Source: Spirochaetota bacterium (GTDB taxonomy: Bacteria > Spirochaetota > Spirochaetia > DTKZ01). Taken from it: DNA of 53,089 nucleotides. Shown piece by piece: positions 8,114 to 19,200 of this stretch; the stretch's first letter is position 1, and each line of letters begins with the position of its first letter. Under the pieces are notes generated by a model. It was not told the origin of the DNA. It was given only the letters and a program-made list of their open reading frames with translations, and did no database searches. The position numbers and the translations under genes are program-made. The stretch is taken from positions 1 through 53,089 of the forward strand of contig JAOABU010000092.1 of NCBI GenBank assembly GCA_026418195.1, read 5' to 3'.

Positions 8114-9423
8114 AGAATAAAAAGCAAAGGAAGAAAAGAGCAATCGTAGTCGGAAGTGGAGCAGGTGGGGCTACCGTTGCCCGTGAACTGCAGGGGGATT
8201 TCGAGGTTACTATCCTTGAAGCAGGCAAAGAGTTTAGGCCCTTTTCATTCCCTGTAACTTTCCTGGAACATCTCCGATCATTCGGACTGTTCTTCGACGA
8301 GAGGGAAATCCAATGGGTATTCCCCGCGATGAAGGTCCGAAGGACTTCCAAAAACATGGTGTTGGTGAATGGAATTGGTACCGGAGGTACGACACCCATA
8401 GCTACGGGTAATGCGATTCGTCTTGACGAGGAATTGAAGAGGTTGGGGATAGACCTCGATCCGGAGTTCCACGAGCTCTCTCAGGAACTTCCCATTTCAA
8501 CCGAGCATGAGCATCATTGGAATCCCACGACCAAGTACCTGTTCCAGCTATGTAAAGACCTTGGATTAGATCCTCAACCTACTCCAAAGATGGGAACCTA
8601 CGCTCAGTGTCGCCATTGCGGCCGCTGTGTGTTCGGGTGTCCTTATGGAATCAAATGGGACAGCAGACGATTTCTTCACGATGCACTTGCAAAAGGAGCC
8701 CAGCTTCATACAGGGCAGAGGGTTGAACGGATCGTGATACAGGACGCTCGAGCGCAGGGAGTCATTGCAGGGAATCGATTCGCTTCGCAGTTCTACCCTG
8801 CCGATCTGATCGTGCTATCCGCCGGAGGATTAGGGACCCCCGAAATACTGGAGCGCTCGGGAATCCCTTGCCAACCTCGACTTTTCGTGGACCCTGTTCT
8901 GTGTGTAGCTGCAGAATGGGGGGAAGCGAACCAACATACAGAGCTCGCCATGCCTTTTTACTTCCAGCAGGATCGATTCATGGTGTCCCCCTATTTCGAT
9001 TATCTAAGTTTCTTCTTCAATAAAAGTTGGCGTAAACCTGCATCCCGGATCGTAAGTTGGATGATCAAATTGTCCGACAGGAATGAAGGAACGATCTATG
9101 GGAGGAAGGTACATAAGGGGCTTACTGAGCCGGATCAAAGGTCTCTTACAGAAGGGATGGACCTCTGCCTTGAATTGTTCGGAAAGATGGGTGTACAGAG
9201 GGACGAGGTATTCCTGGGAACCCTCAATGCTGGGCATCCGGGGGGGATGCTACCCTTAACAGAAAAGGAAGCTGTCTCGCTCCGGCCTGCTGGATTACCC
9301 GAAAATGTGTACGTTGCCGATGCTACCCTTCTGCCAAAATCTCCAGGCGGTCCGCCGATTCTTACCATCATGGCTTTGGCGAAAAAGATAAGCATTGTGA
9401 TTCAGTCTCGGTGCAACTCATAA
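8110..9423 (+). CDS. GMC-family FAD oxidoreductase with a cysteine cluster
   Basis: A 437-residue flavoenzyme. The dinucleotide-binding loop GSGAGGATVARE sits near residues 15-26, and the GMC-type C-terminus shows VADATLLPKSPGGPP. An insertion near residues 167-178 reads CRHCGRCVFGCPYG, four cysteines in ferredoxin-like spacing, seen in GMC relatives of anaerobes that probably carry an Fe-S cluster. The usual C-terminal His-Asn pair of glucose-methanol-choline oxidases is not obvious. It may oxidise an alcohol or act as a dehydrogenase on the radical SAM pathway product. Last gene of its operon. Confidence 0.7.
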   Translation: MKNKKQRKKRAIVVGSGAGGATVARELQGDFEVTILEAGKEFRPFSFPVTFLEHLRSFGLFFDEREIQWVFPAMKVRRTSKNMVLVNGIGTGGTTPIATGNAIRLDEELKRLGIDLDPEFHELSQELPISTEHEHHWNPTTKYLFQLCKDLGLDPQPTPKMGTYAQCRHCGRCVFGCPYGIKWDSRRFLHDALAKGAQLHTGQRVERIVIQDARAQGVIAGNRFASQFYPADLIVLSAGGLGTPEILERSGIPCQPRLFVDPVLCVAAEWGEANQHTELAMPFYFQQDRFMVSPYFDYLSFFFNKSWRKPASRIVSWMIKLSDRNEGTIYGRKVHKGLTEPDQRSLTEGMDLCLELFGKMGVQRDEVFLGTLNAGHPGGMLPLTEKEAVSLRPAGLPENVYVADATLLPKSPGGPPILTIMALAKKISIVIQSRCNS

Positions 9424-10192
9424 AAACGATACACTGGAACGCTTCTGGAAGCAGAATGAGGTTGAAGGCTTTGAACCTGCCAGGATAAAGGAGGAACACA
9501 AGGAACGGAACCTTGTACGGACAGCCAGAGGAGAGTATGAGGCCGAGGTTACTGGTATCTTGCGGTTCACCGCCGAACGTAGGGAGGATTTCCCTCTCGT
9601 AGGAGACTGGGTGTCGATCACCGTATACGAGGGTGGGCTTGCCATCATCCATCGGATTTTTCCCAGATTTTCCCTGCTTAAACGGAAGGCTGTCGGAAAG
9701 GTCGGAGAAGTCCAGGTGATGGCTGCAAATATTGATTACGCATTCCTGATCCAAGCGGCAGACAGAGATTTTAACCTGAACAGGCTGGAGCGATACCTCA
9801 CCATCTGCAATACTTCCCAGGTCCCATCCTGGTCTTGAGTGAGATCGATCAGATCGAGACAGATGAACTGTCAGATCTGATGGAGAGAATCCAACCAATA
9901 AGGAATGTCACTGGACACGGCTTGGACACCCTACGAAGCAGAATCGAAACGATCAGCCAGCATTCGAGGAAAGGTCGGTATATTACCAGTCACCGGGCGC
10001 TAGCGTTTGGCCGGAGATTGCAGATTCAAAGATTGCTCCCATACGAATGAAATAGGTTGTGCTGTCCTGGAGGCGTTACAGAGGAGTGAAATAGACGAAG
10101 AAGCCTACCGCAATTATCTATATTTCGAATCTAGCCTTGCAGAAATACGGCGAACAACCGGAAGGTTGGTTCTCGAGTTGACGTATTCCTAA
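9411..10192 (+). pseudogene. rsgA: rsgA (ribosome-associated GTPase) remnant
   Basis: Pieces of RsgA run in order but in shifting frames. The GTG at 9411 begins QLIKTIHWNA; FWKQNEVEGFEPARIKEEHK follows after a frameshift; then the OB-fold (FPLVGDWVSITVYE) and DYAFLIQAADRDFNLNRLERYL. Another shift precedes LVLSEIDQI. NVTGHGLDTLRSRI is followed directly by SRKGRYITSHR, so the P-loop (normally GxSGVGKS) is gone. A second deletion removes the DTPG region before the zinc knuckle CRFKDCSHTNEIGC. The product cannot bind GTP. RsgA is non-essential in many bacteria and a second intact copy may exist elsewhere. Confidence 0.85.
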
Positions 10193-10251
10193 TAAATTTT
10201 TTCAAGTTTTTGAAGCAACTCCTCCTTCTTTTCTGTAGATAAGAGCAGAGA

Positions 10252-10268
10252 CACCCTTTGTAAGGGTG
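10252..10268 (+). other. Short hairpin before the giant gene
   Basis: CACCCTT (10252-10258) and AAGGGTG (10262-10268) pair perfectly around a 3-nt loop, 24 nt before the ATG at 10293. It may affect mRNA stability or initiation. No U-tract follows. Confidence 0.35.
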
Positions 10269-10292
10269 CATCTAGGTGGTTTGGAGGAGGAG

Positions 10293-13200
10293 ATGGTAGT
10301 TCGAAGGTTGTGGTACATCTGGGTGGTGCTACTGTTCTGGGGACTAGTTCGTATCCAGAGTTGGGATCGTTCTACTCTGTGGCAGGAACGGAGCAAAATT
10401 AGCAGACAAGAGTTCCTAGTGTTCATGACGGCAACTGAACGCTCTGAAAATCCCGCGCTATGGGGTCAGTCTCTGGAAAAGGTTTTATCCATGCAACCAG
10501 AATGGGAACGAACGTCCTTGCTCGCGGAGTATGAACAACGGTTTAGTCGCTGGATCCAACAGGAATGGGAACGCAACGTACCGAAAGCTCCCCTAGAGGA
10601 TCTTGTTCGTGAGGTAGCTTGGGCAAATCACACATACACGTTAAGGACGGATGAAACAGGAAGAACTCTATTCGATGACAAAGGGGACCCTCTATTCAAA
10701 GGAATGGATGGATTTGAATCGGATGAAATGGCTTGGAAAGGTCAGGTAGAAACGAAACGAGAAGCCCTTCTATCGAAGTGGGAACATCAGGCCCGTATAG
10801 AATGCCAAGAACTCCTCTCTTCCTTCTCTCCTAACCTGAAAGATCTTGCGGAAACGCACCTTTCCGTTTGCTTAGCGGAGTATAAAAAAGGGATCGAACG
10901 GGAGTTCGATCGATTGGTCCAACAGGGTACAACCCGGTTTCTCCAAGGTCGATTACAGGACAATTTTTCTCTTCGTCGGAAGAGCGAGGGAACAACTGCA
11001 GAGGCTGTGGCCGTATCCCTCCTTACAAAGACTGAAGAGGATCTGCGAACTGTGACCCAACGGTTGATTGGAGAGTTGCCTAAGGGAAAGGAAGGATCGA
11101 TCGAGATTCATCTGGATTCTACCCAATGGCAGGAGGAGTTCAAACGGGAATTCGCGCAGGGGATGGCTACCTGGAAACGGGTGGAAGAACGGTTTTTACA
11201 GGAGCGCCTTCTCTGGGAAGAAAAGGCTCAGGCCAGTTACCTGGAATCCGAGAAAGCTTGGGAGAGATCCTTCGAGGAGTTTGGAAAGAGGCGGGAAACC
11301 TGGTTAAAGGAGATGCGTTCTCTATTGGAGATAGGACGAAACGCATGGAAGGAACAGGAGGATTCCTTTCTTAAGGAGTATAAGCGAGAGTTAGAAATAG
11401 TGGGATTTTCGGTAGATAGTGAATTAGGAAAGTTTAAACAAGAAGCGGAGAGTCAGCTATCCATATACAAAAAGAGTCTAGAACTTGTGGAGATGGCAGA
11501 GGAGAATGGAAATCTCATTCAGGATGAGTTAAACCGGTTATCTGTTCGGGTGGATAGCTTGAACAATGAAATCGCCATGTTCCAGTCAGAGGTGTCTTTG
11601 AAAGAGTCGAAAATCGAATCCATTCTTTTACAACTGCCTACCAAGTTTCGTTCCTGTACGGATGCAGACGCGGTAGATTACACGATTCTTGAATATGATT
11701 GGGATACACGAAGATGGTATGGGGCTTTCATCGAGTTCCTAGAACGTTCGGGATATGAACTGATCTGGCTTTCCGGAAGTGATGGATCGGATTATCCATT
11801 CTACGAGCCTGCCGTGAAAGGAGGCATCCCCTGGGCTGCCGTGCGTCTGTTCAATGAAGGAGTTCATCAGGAAGAGTTGTCTTCCCTGCGGATGGAAATC
11901 TGTGCGTTGCAGGATCGAGAGTTGAATCCAAGGATAGCAGAACGGGATGAAATCCAACACCAGAAGATTCCACCTCTACAGCAGGATCTCTTCTATTGGA
12001 TGGGTTCGGGAGGAATTCGGGATCGATTCGAAGCTACGAGGATGGAAGCCGTTCGATCCCTCTATGATCTTGCCTTCGAAGCTTCTCGGTATGGTTCGAA
12101 TCAAGTGAAAGATTCCCCCTTAGACCGAGAGATTGATAGGGTTCGGCAGGTATTGAGTTTGGAAGAAAAGCAGCTTGCTATAGTTCAGGAGGTATTTACG
12201 TATGCGCAGGACTCTAGCTCGAATCGACCTACGGATTCCCAAACCGCGCGATCTTTGGAGCAGGCTCAGGAGCGATTCTCCAAGGCAGAGGAAGAGTACA
12301 GGAACGCATTACATCTGTTGGAAAGACACTTGTCTATAACCATCGGAGCAGCCCAGCAGGAAGCTTCCCGGGCTAAGGAAGAAATGACAAAAGCACTGAA
12401 CGCTCTGAAAGAGGTACAAAAAGCCTACGAGGAAGCTTTGTCTGTGTATCGTTCGGGGAGTATCACGCTCCTCTCTACGTTGATCGACGAGTATGGTCGG
12501 AACATTTCTACCTACTATGGCGATGGGGAAGGAAGCAGGAAGGGAGCGTGGGAACGCTATATAGCAGGAATGGAATACATTCATAGGCAGGAGGTATTCC
12601 AGCAGGCGACCCAAATTATCCGGGATCTGGAAGGGGAAGGGGATTTCGATGAGTTCCCCGATCTAGAGGTTCTTCGTCAAAGAGTGGAGGTGCTTAAAGA
12701 CCTTTTCGTTCCCTGGGATAGCGGGATCGATCCATCTACTTTTGCCCTTCAGTTGACGATGGAAGGGGTATCGAAAGAAAAGGTAGAGACAATACAAGAA
12801 CTTTACCGCTTAGGGATAGAGGGAAATGCCCTAGCCAGATGGAAAGCAGAGGCGGTACTGGAAGGGGTTAAACAGGAAGCATCCCTATCTTTATTCCAAG
12901 CCGAACAGATCCGGCAGTTCCTGCTTCTAGATCCCTTCTGTGCGGAGGAAGGAGCAGAATACCTGAAAGAACTATCCAAAAATGAAAAGGATGCGGAAGC
13001 CTCCTATTGGGTGTCCCGGTTAAGGAAGGAAAAGGAAGCTATATCCTTTATTCTGGATGCGGATTCCGGAGTAGGATGGGAAGCAAAGGAGCTATCTTTA
13101 CTGATTCGTTCCTATGGAGGATGTACGTATCAGGGTGATAGGAATCGGCTACAAGAATTGGAACAGATACTAGAACTGGTGAAGGAGAAAGGCTATCTGG

Positions 13201-16200
13201 ACGTGGAGATCTTGAAAGAGGTGGGAAGCCGATCTCCATTTTCTTGGGAAGGAGCGGAAGCGGAAGGAGTAGGAATTGAAGCGTACAGGCCCGATGGTAC
13301 GGGGGTCTACGGGACAGGTCTCCACGGGATAGATTTAGTGGAACTGTTTTGCGGAAGGGAATGGCTTGACTGGGAAAAGGCTCATATTCAATCCGAGATA
13401 GCTCGAGGGTATGCGCATCTGTCCAGAGTTCTGGCAAAATACGAGCGAAAAGAACTGTCGGATAGAATTCAAGAGGCGATCAAGGGAGTGGATTTTTCTT
13501 CTAGAAATGGATTGACAGCTTTCCTTCTATCCCTTCCGAATCATGAGCGTTTACCTTCCTATTTAATCGAAGCGCTGTCGAGGGTGACTGCCTTATCGAT
13601 TTTTATCCATGGGCAGGATCCTTTCTCCCTTGTGCAGGATATGGTGAATTCCTTCAACGAAAGCGGATCTTTGGATCGCTCAGGTATCGATTACCTCGAG
13701 GACACGAAGGAGGCGGCTAAAAGCCTTTCCCTCGGAGAAACAGTACATGGTTGTTCCTTACCTACCCGTTCTATCATGGGGGACTTGTCTGCGTACCGGA
13801 ACATTCTTCAAATAGCCCTTAGGGTCTTTGCCCAGGAATGGTCGATCCAGGCTCTAACGATGGAAGAAGCCCGTTTTAGAAGGGAGGTGGCGCTGGGAGG
13901 AGAGAGGGAGATCCTGAACTGGGAGCACGCATACGCAAGACTTATGGATGAGATAAAGATTCTTCAGGAAGGAAGGGAACGATACAGGGAACAAGTGCTG
14001 GATCGAAAACGGGAGGAACTGAATCAAGCTAGTCGGTTTGCTGAAGAGAGTAGATTAAGGTACGCAGATGCATTGAAGACGTGTGCCGAGGATTCCAAGG
14101 TGTACGAAGCTCTTCTGTCTGATGCAAACGATGCAAAAGCTAGGTACACGGAAGCCCGGTATGATCGGGATCGAGCAGAAGCGATCTACCAATATGCTTC
14201 CGCGGGGTATGTACTTCCTGGTTTTACACCTGAAGAGCTTCTGGCGGAACGTACCAACAGAGTGGAAGAGCTTCGGTGGGTTTTGAAGAAGTTGAATGAC
14301 CTTCACACCCTAGGACAGGATCCTTTTGCCGAACGAATGGACCCGACCTATAGGGCTGCCATGGTACAGGAACAAACCTGGATGGAATGCATCCAGTACC
14401 TCACGAAAGCAAAGGAAGCAATTCAGAAAGAATCTGCTTCCCTCCAGAGAAAAATCCTTCAAGTAGTGTCCAGTATGGACTACCAAATTCGTAAGGTGTT
14501 CGAGTTTCGACAGTACCGGGAATCTGAAGGGGAGGATCCCCTTTCCTTCATCGTAGATCCTCGCTATGAAGCATCCCATTTCTTCATGGATCTACGAACA
14601 GAGGATGAGGCCTTATTCGCTCAGAGGGTAAACGAGTATTTTGGATGCGAATCGTTAGAAGTATCCCAACGACTCTCCACCGATGTAGTGAACTGGATCA
14701 AAAGGGTTGTAAGCCAGGGGAATACCAAGGAATTGCTTAGGCAATTTGGCCTTGCCTACTATTACGATACGATTGTGCAAGGTGATCTCCAGATCGAAGG
14801 AGCACCTCCCATTGTTTCGAGCTTATTACAGGATCCTAGTTGGAACAAACTCATAGAAGATTATGTAGATCTAGGCCCTGTTTCTATCCCCATCTACGAA
14901 TACTCAGGAGATGATGCTATGCAGGTGGGGTATGAAATCTACTACCCGGAGTATCGTTGGACTGTAGAGGATTATATAGCATCAAAGACTAGGGAGTTCT
15001 ACCAGGGTATTCGAACGAACGGAGAACTTTGGCCATTATATTCCTTCTATAAAATGATGATGGCTACCCACAATATGAAGGTGGGGACTACCTATATCGG
15101 GAAGGATTTAGGGGATCTGGTGTTCTCCCATGTAGACACCTTAGCGGAAAAAAAACAGAAAAGTTATCTGAAATGGTGGAAGTTCTGGACCCATGCGGAA
15201 GGACGGAGGATCCGAGCTCTTCGTCAGGACATTGACCAGGTTCATGATACTGGACAAGGGGAACGGGAAGATTTAGCGCAAAGGATGGAGGCAATTGTGT
15301 CTTTGGAAATGGAGCGGTCTTCCCAACAGGCTCTATTGAACCACATCACCTCCCATGGACAGGACCTAACCCTAGATCGGTTCCTCGCTCTATTGGAAGA
15401 AAAGGCAGGTTCCCCTGTGGATCCCACTTTGGGTCGCACGATTGCAGAACTGTTCCAGACAGTGGATGTAGGACAGAAACAGGAGACTCGTTCTTTTCTT
15501 GAAGCTGTACAGCAGGGGATTCTGTTCCGGATTCAGTACAGTCAAAAGGTAACCCATGATCGTGCAATCCAATTATCCAATGAGAGGAATGCTATCTACG
15601 ATCGTTTCCGTACGCTTTTAGAACAGGTAAGAACCGGAAACATACCCGGCTCTCGTGCAAGAGAAGAACTGGAAAACCTCTTAGAGTCCCTGTTTGGGAA
15701 TCCATCCTTCAGTTGGGATGATCATTATGCCGCGAGCCTCCAATTGGTGGAAACAGTAAAGGCTCCTACCCGAGCAGGTTGGACAATCAAATTAGAGGAA
15801 ATAACCGAGAGGGCTTTGGCAATGTTTCAGGGACGGATGGAAACGATCCAGGATCAGGAACGGTTCCAGGCTCAAAGAGAGTTCTCTCTTCTTAAAGAGA
15901 AACAGCAACAGTGGGAATCGCAGATGGAAACTCTCTTTCGGACCGGAACAGCCCAATGGAAAGAGCATTCAGTACGACTCTATGGGATGCGAAAGAGGTG
16001 GCAGGAAGAGTATGCTGCTGAGTTCGAAGCACGAAAACGTCTTTGGGAGGGAAAGTATGCTCTCCTTGTTCAGAACCGGAAAGAGTGGGTAGAGCTACTC
16101 TGTAGAGAGGCGGTTGCTGCAGCTATCGAAGGCATGGGTAAACTGTATGGAATAGAACGAAGCCGCCTTCTGTCCGAGATCGATCAAGTTCGGATCCCAG

Positions 16201-19200
16201 ACCTATCATTTGAAACGTACGGTACCCCTCAGGACACCTTGTGTAGGATCGTTCAGGATGCCTTTGGTGGACAGGGGATGGATACAGTTTTAATGCAGGC
16301 AGGTTGGATTACAAGTCGAATCGGGAAAGAGAAGCCTATTCTTACAGCCTTTTTACCGAGGTTACGGGACACATCAGAAGCTTTAAAGCAAGCAGAACGG
16401 TTTGCAGAAGGGATTGGAGACGAAATTTATCGGAAAGCAAGCTTAGTGGCAGCGTTGAAAATGGGTAAAATCGTGGAAGATGCGCAGACTGATGTGAAGG
16501 AGAAGATCCTAGAAGCCAACCAGCGGGTGGAAAGGAACGTTACGGACACATTACGAGGTGCGGGGTATCAGCGGGATGGGAAGCTCTTTATCCGGAGAGC
16601 GGTGATCGATGAGACCTTGCTTGGGGGCATTGAACGAGAAACGCAAAAAATAGAGGGGTACCGGTATTTTCAGGCCCCGTATTTTCACGGCAAGGTAGAC
16701 TTGAGTCGTGGGGCACTGGAAGGAAGAAGTGGGGATCACATCCAAGCCATGGTAAAGATGGCTCAGGGAGAACTATCTAGGTACCTGGAACTAATCTTTG
16801 GACGGAAGGGGAATGCAAGCTGGAGCTGGGAAGGGGTGGAAAATCTTAAAGAACTATTTTTAGAAGCAGAGCAAAGGTATCAGAGTTCGGGAGGGTATGA
16901 ACGAAAGGGATTGGATGGGACCTTGTTAAACCAGTCAGACGGCCTCTTTCACTGGCATGTAGGGTTCGTACCCTTAATGGATCCAGGCAACCCTGAAGTG
17001 GTGAAAGAGGAGGGGTATGGAGAGATGGGACGGATCTTTGCCCTCTTTTTCCGCAACCAAGCTCGGCAACAACGGGGACTAGCTAGTTTCGATGTGGCGT
17101 GGTACAGCCGTAAACTCTGGGATGATGATCGGGACAATGATGGGAAGAGCGATGGAGTCCTATCTTCTCCTACGATTCGGAGCTTAACGAACTTGGCTGT
17201 TTCAATAGCTTCGACGACTTGCATGAGTCCCTGGGCAGCTTCTGCATTGAACCTGGTGGATGATGCCCTGTTTACGGCCATGGATGCAGGGAATTGGAGA
17301 ATCCGTTGGGGTGAAGGGATGCAAAACCTGGCAAAACAGGCAGGGTTAGATGTACTTACCATGGGTATCGGACTATCGGGTTCTTCTCTAGATCGAGCCC
17401 TGGATTTTGGGAAAGGGTTTGAAGGAGCTTTGCTAGAAGTGGGGTCGGATCTGGGGATCGCTTCGATGAAAACGATCGCCCAATCGTATGGTACTGGAAC
17501 CATGGAAGCCCTCTGGGCAGGCAAAACAAAAGTGAATCTGGATTGGAACGATGTGGGAAGTACATTAGGAGTCGAACTGGTTCGTACGGGAGTTCAGAGT
17601 GGACTTCAAGCAACCCTTCGAGGGTACGTCGGTCAAACACTATCCCATGGGAACTCCTTGAACGCGTTGGTGGGAAACCTTTCAGCCAATGCGACGGAGT
17701 ACGCTCTTAAGGGTACTACCCAGTTCAATCTTATCAATGCCCGTATGTTCGGGGAAGATGTGTCCGGAGGTCTCCTGGAGTTTACCCTAGGTGGAAAGGG
17801 AGGGCCTTGTTTTGGTCTCGGTCAAGGAGGCACCGATATCAGTCTTGGCATTCTCACTCAAGGTCTCAAAGGTGTGGACGCGTACTACCAAAACTTTCGA
17901 ATGGTGAAAGAAGGGATTCGGGATGATCTCGCCACTGCCATGCGAGTTCTTTACTCCAGCGGCCAAGACGAAGGGCGTCGGTTGTATGAAGAGATTTTGA
18001 ATGGAACGAGCAGAATCGTGCAGGAACAGAATACCGAATATGATGCGTTCACCGAGTGGGATCCGGAAAATCAGGTACGGGTGGTGCGAGTCAATTCCCA
18101 AGGCCTTTATTCGAACGGAGGAAAAAACTCAGACCTAGCATTGGGAGTGGTGTTGAGTCATGAATCTTTTAGGAATGGTTGGGTAGATGGCGAGGATTTC
18201 CAGAAATACGAGACCGAACGAGCAGTGCGAGGTCATATGGCGGTTGCTACCCAAGTAGCGCTATCGTACGGAACAGACGTGCTGGATGAGAAGTTGAAAC
18301 GAGAAGTTGAGCTTTTCAAAGCTACTCTTGCCTCAGGATCCATCCGTGCCCTCCAAACCTACATTGCCCAAGGATATGAGAGCAGCAAGGATTACTGGAA
18401 GCTTCTTCGGGATGGGACACTGATCAATGATGGCAAGGGTCATCTCTTGATGGAAATCCTGAATGACGATGGAACCCAAGGTTGGCAACTGGTTCAGGGG
18501 AGTGAACAGGAACACAGCGTAGCAGCGGGTCTGGTGCACTATCTGGGAAAGGAACGCGCCTTAGCACTTTTGGGGAATGACCCATCTAACATTGATCTTT
18601 ATGACTCCCAAACGCTGAAAGACGTTCTGAAGGTGAGTGACCAGGAAATCCAACTGATGCAGAGGAATCCCTCATACGCAATGAATCGACTGAAGGGAAT
18701 GGGAGCGGCGGAACTGGAAAAGTTGGTGGGGGAGGCACTGATGAAGAGAGCGGGAATTCGATGGGATGCTATAAAGAGAGTTTGGGAAGGAGAGGGGACT
18801 GGTATTCGAATCACAGATTCCATCCTCCCCGGAAATGCAGCCATCCGATCCCTTGGAGGCAAAGAGTACGAACGGTTTTGCATCACTTCCGAGATTGTTC
18901 GACAGGAGGGGGCGTATTCAGTGTGGATGGATGGGAACCCTGGACACGTGGGATCTGGGAATACCAGTATCCTTGTCCGGAAATGGAATCTGGATTCGGG
19001 TAAAGTGGTGCAAACCTATAGAGCTGAGGGATCCTGGAATTCCGTGGATAATAGCTATGGACAGAAGGATTGGAATGGGAATCCCATCGGGGTCCACCAG
19101 CCGTACCAGCTGGTTGGAGGCCCCCTAGTCCAAGGAAACACTCTGGCAGCCGGAGCATTGAATCTCCGATGGGCTCAAAATGATAGCCGAAATTTCAAAG

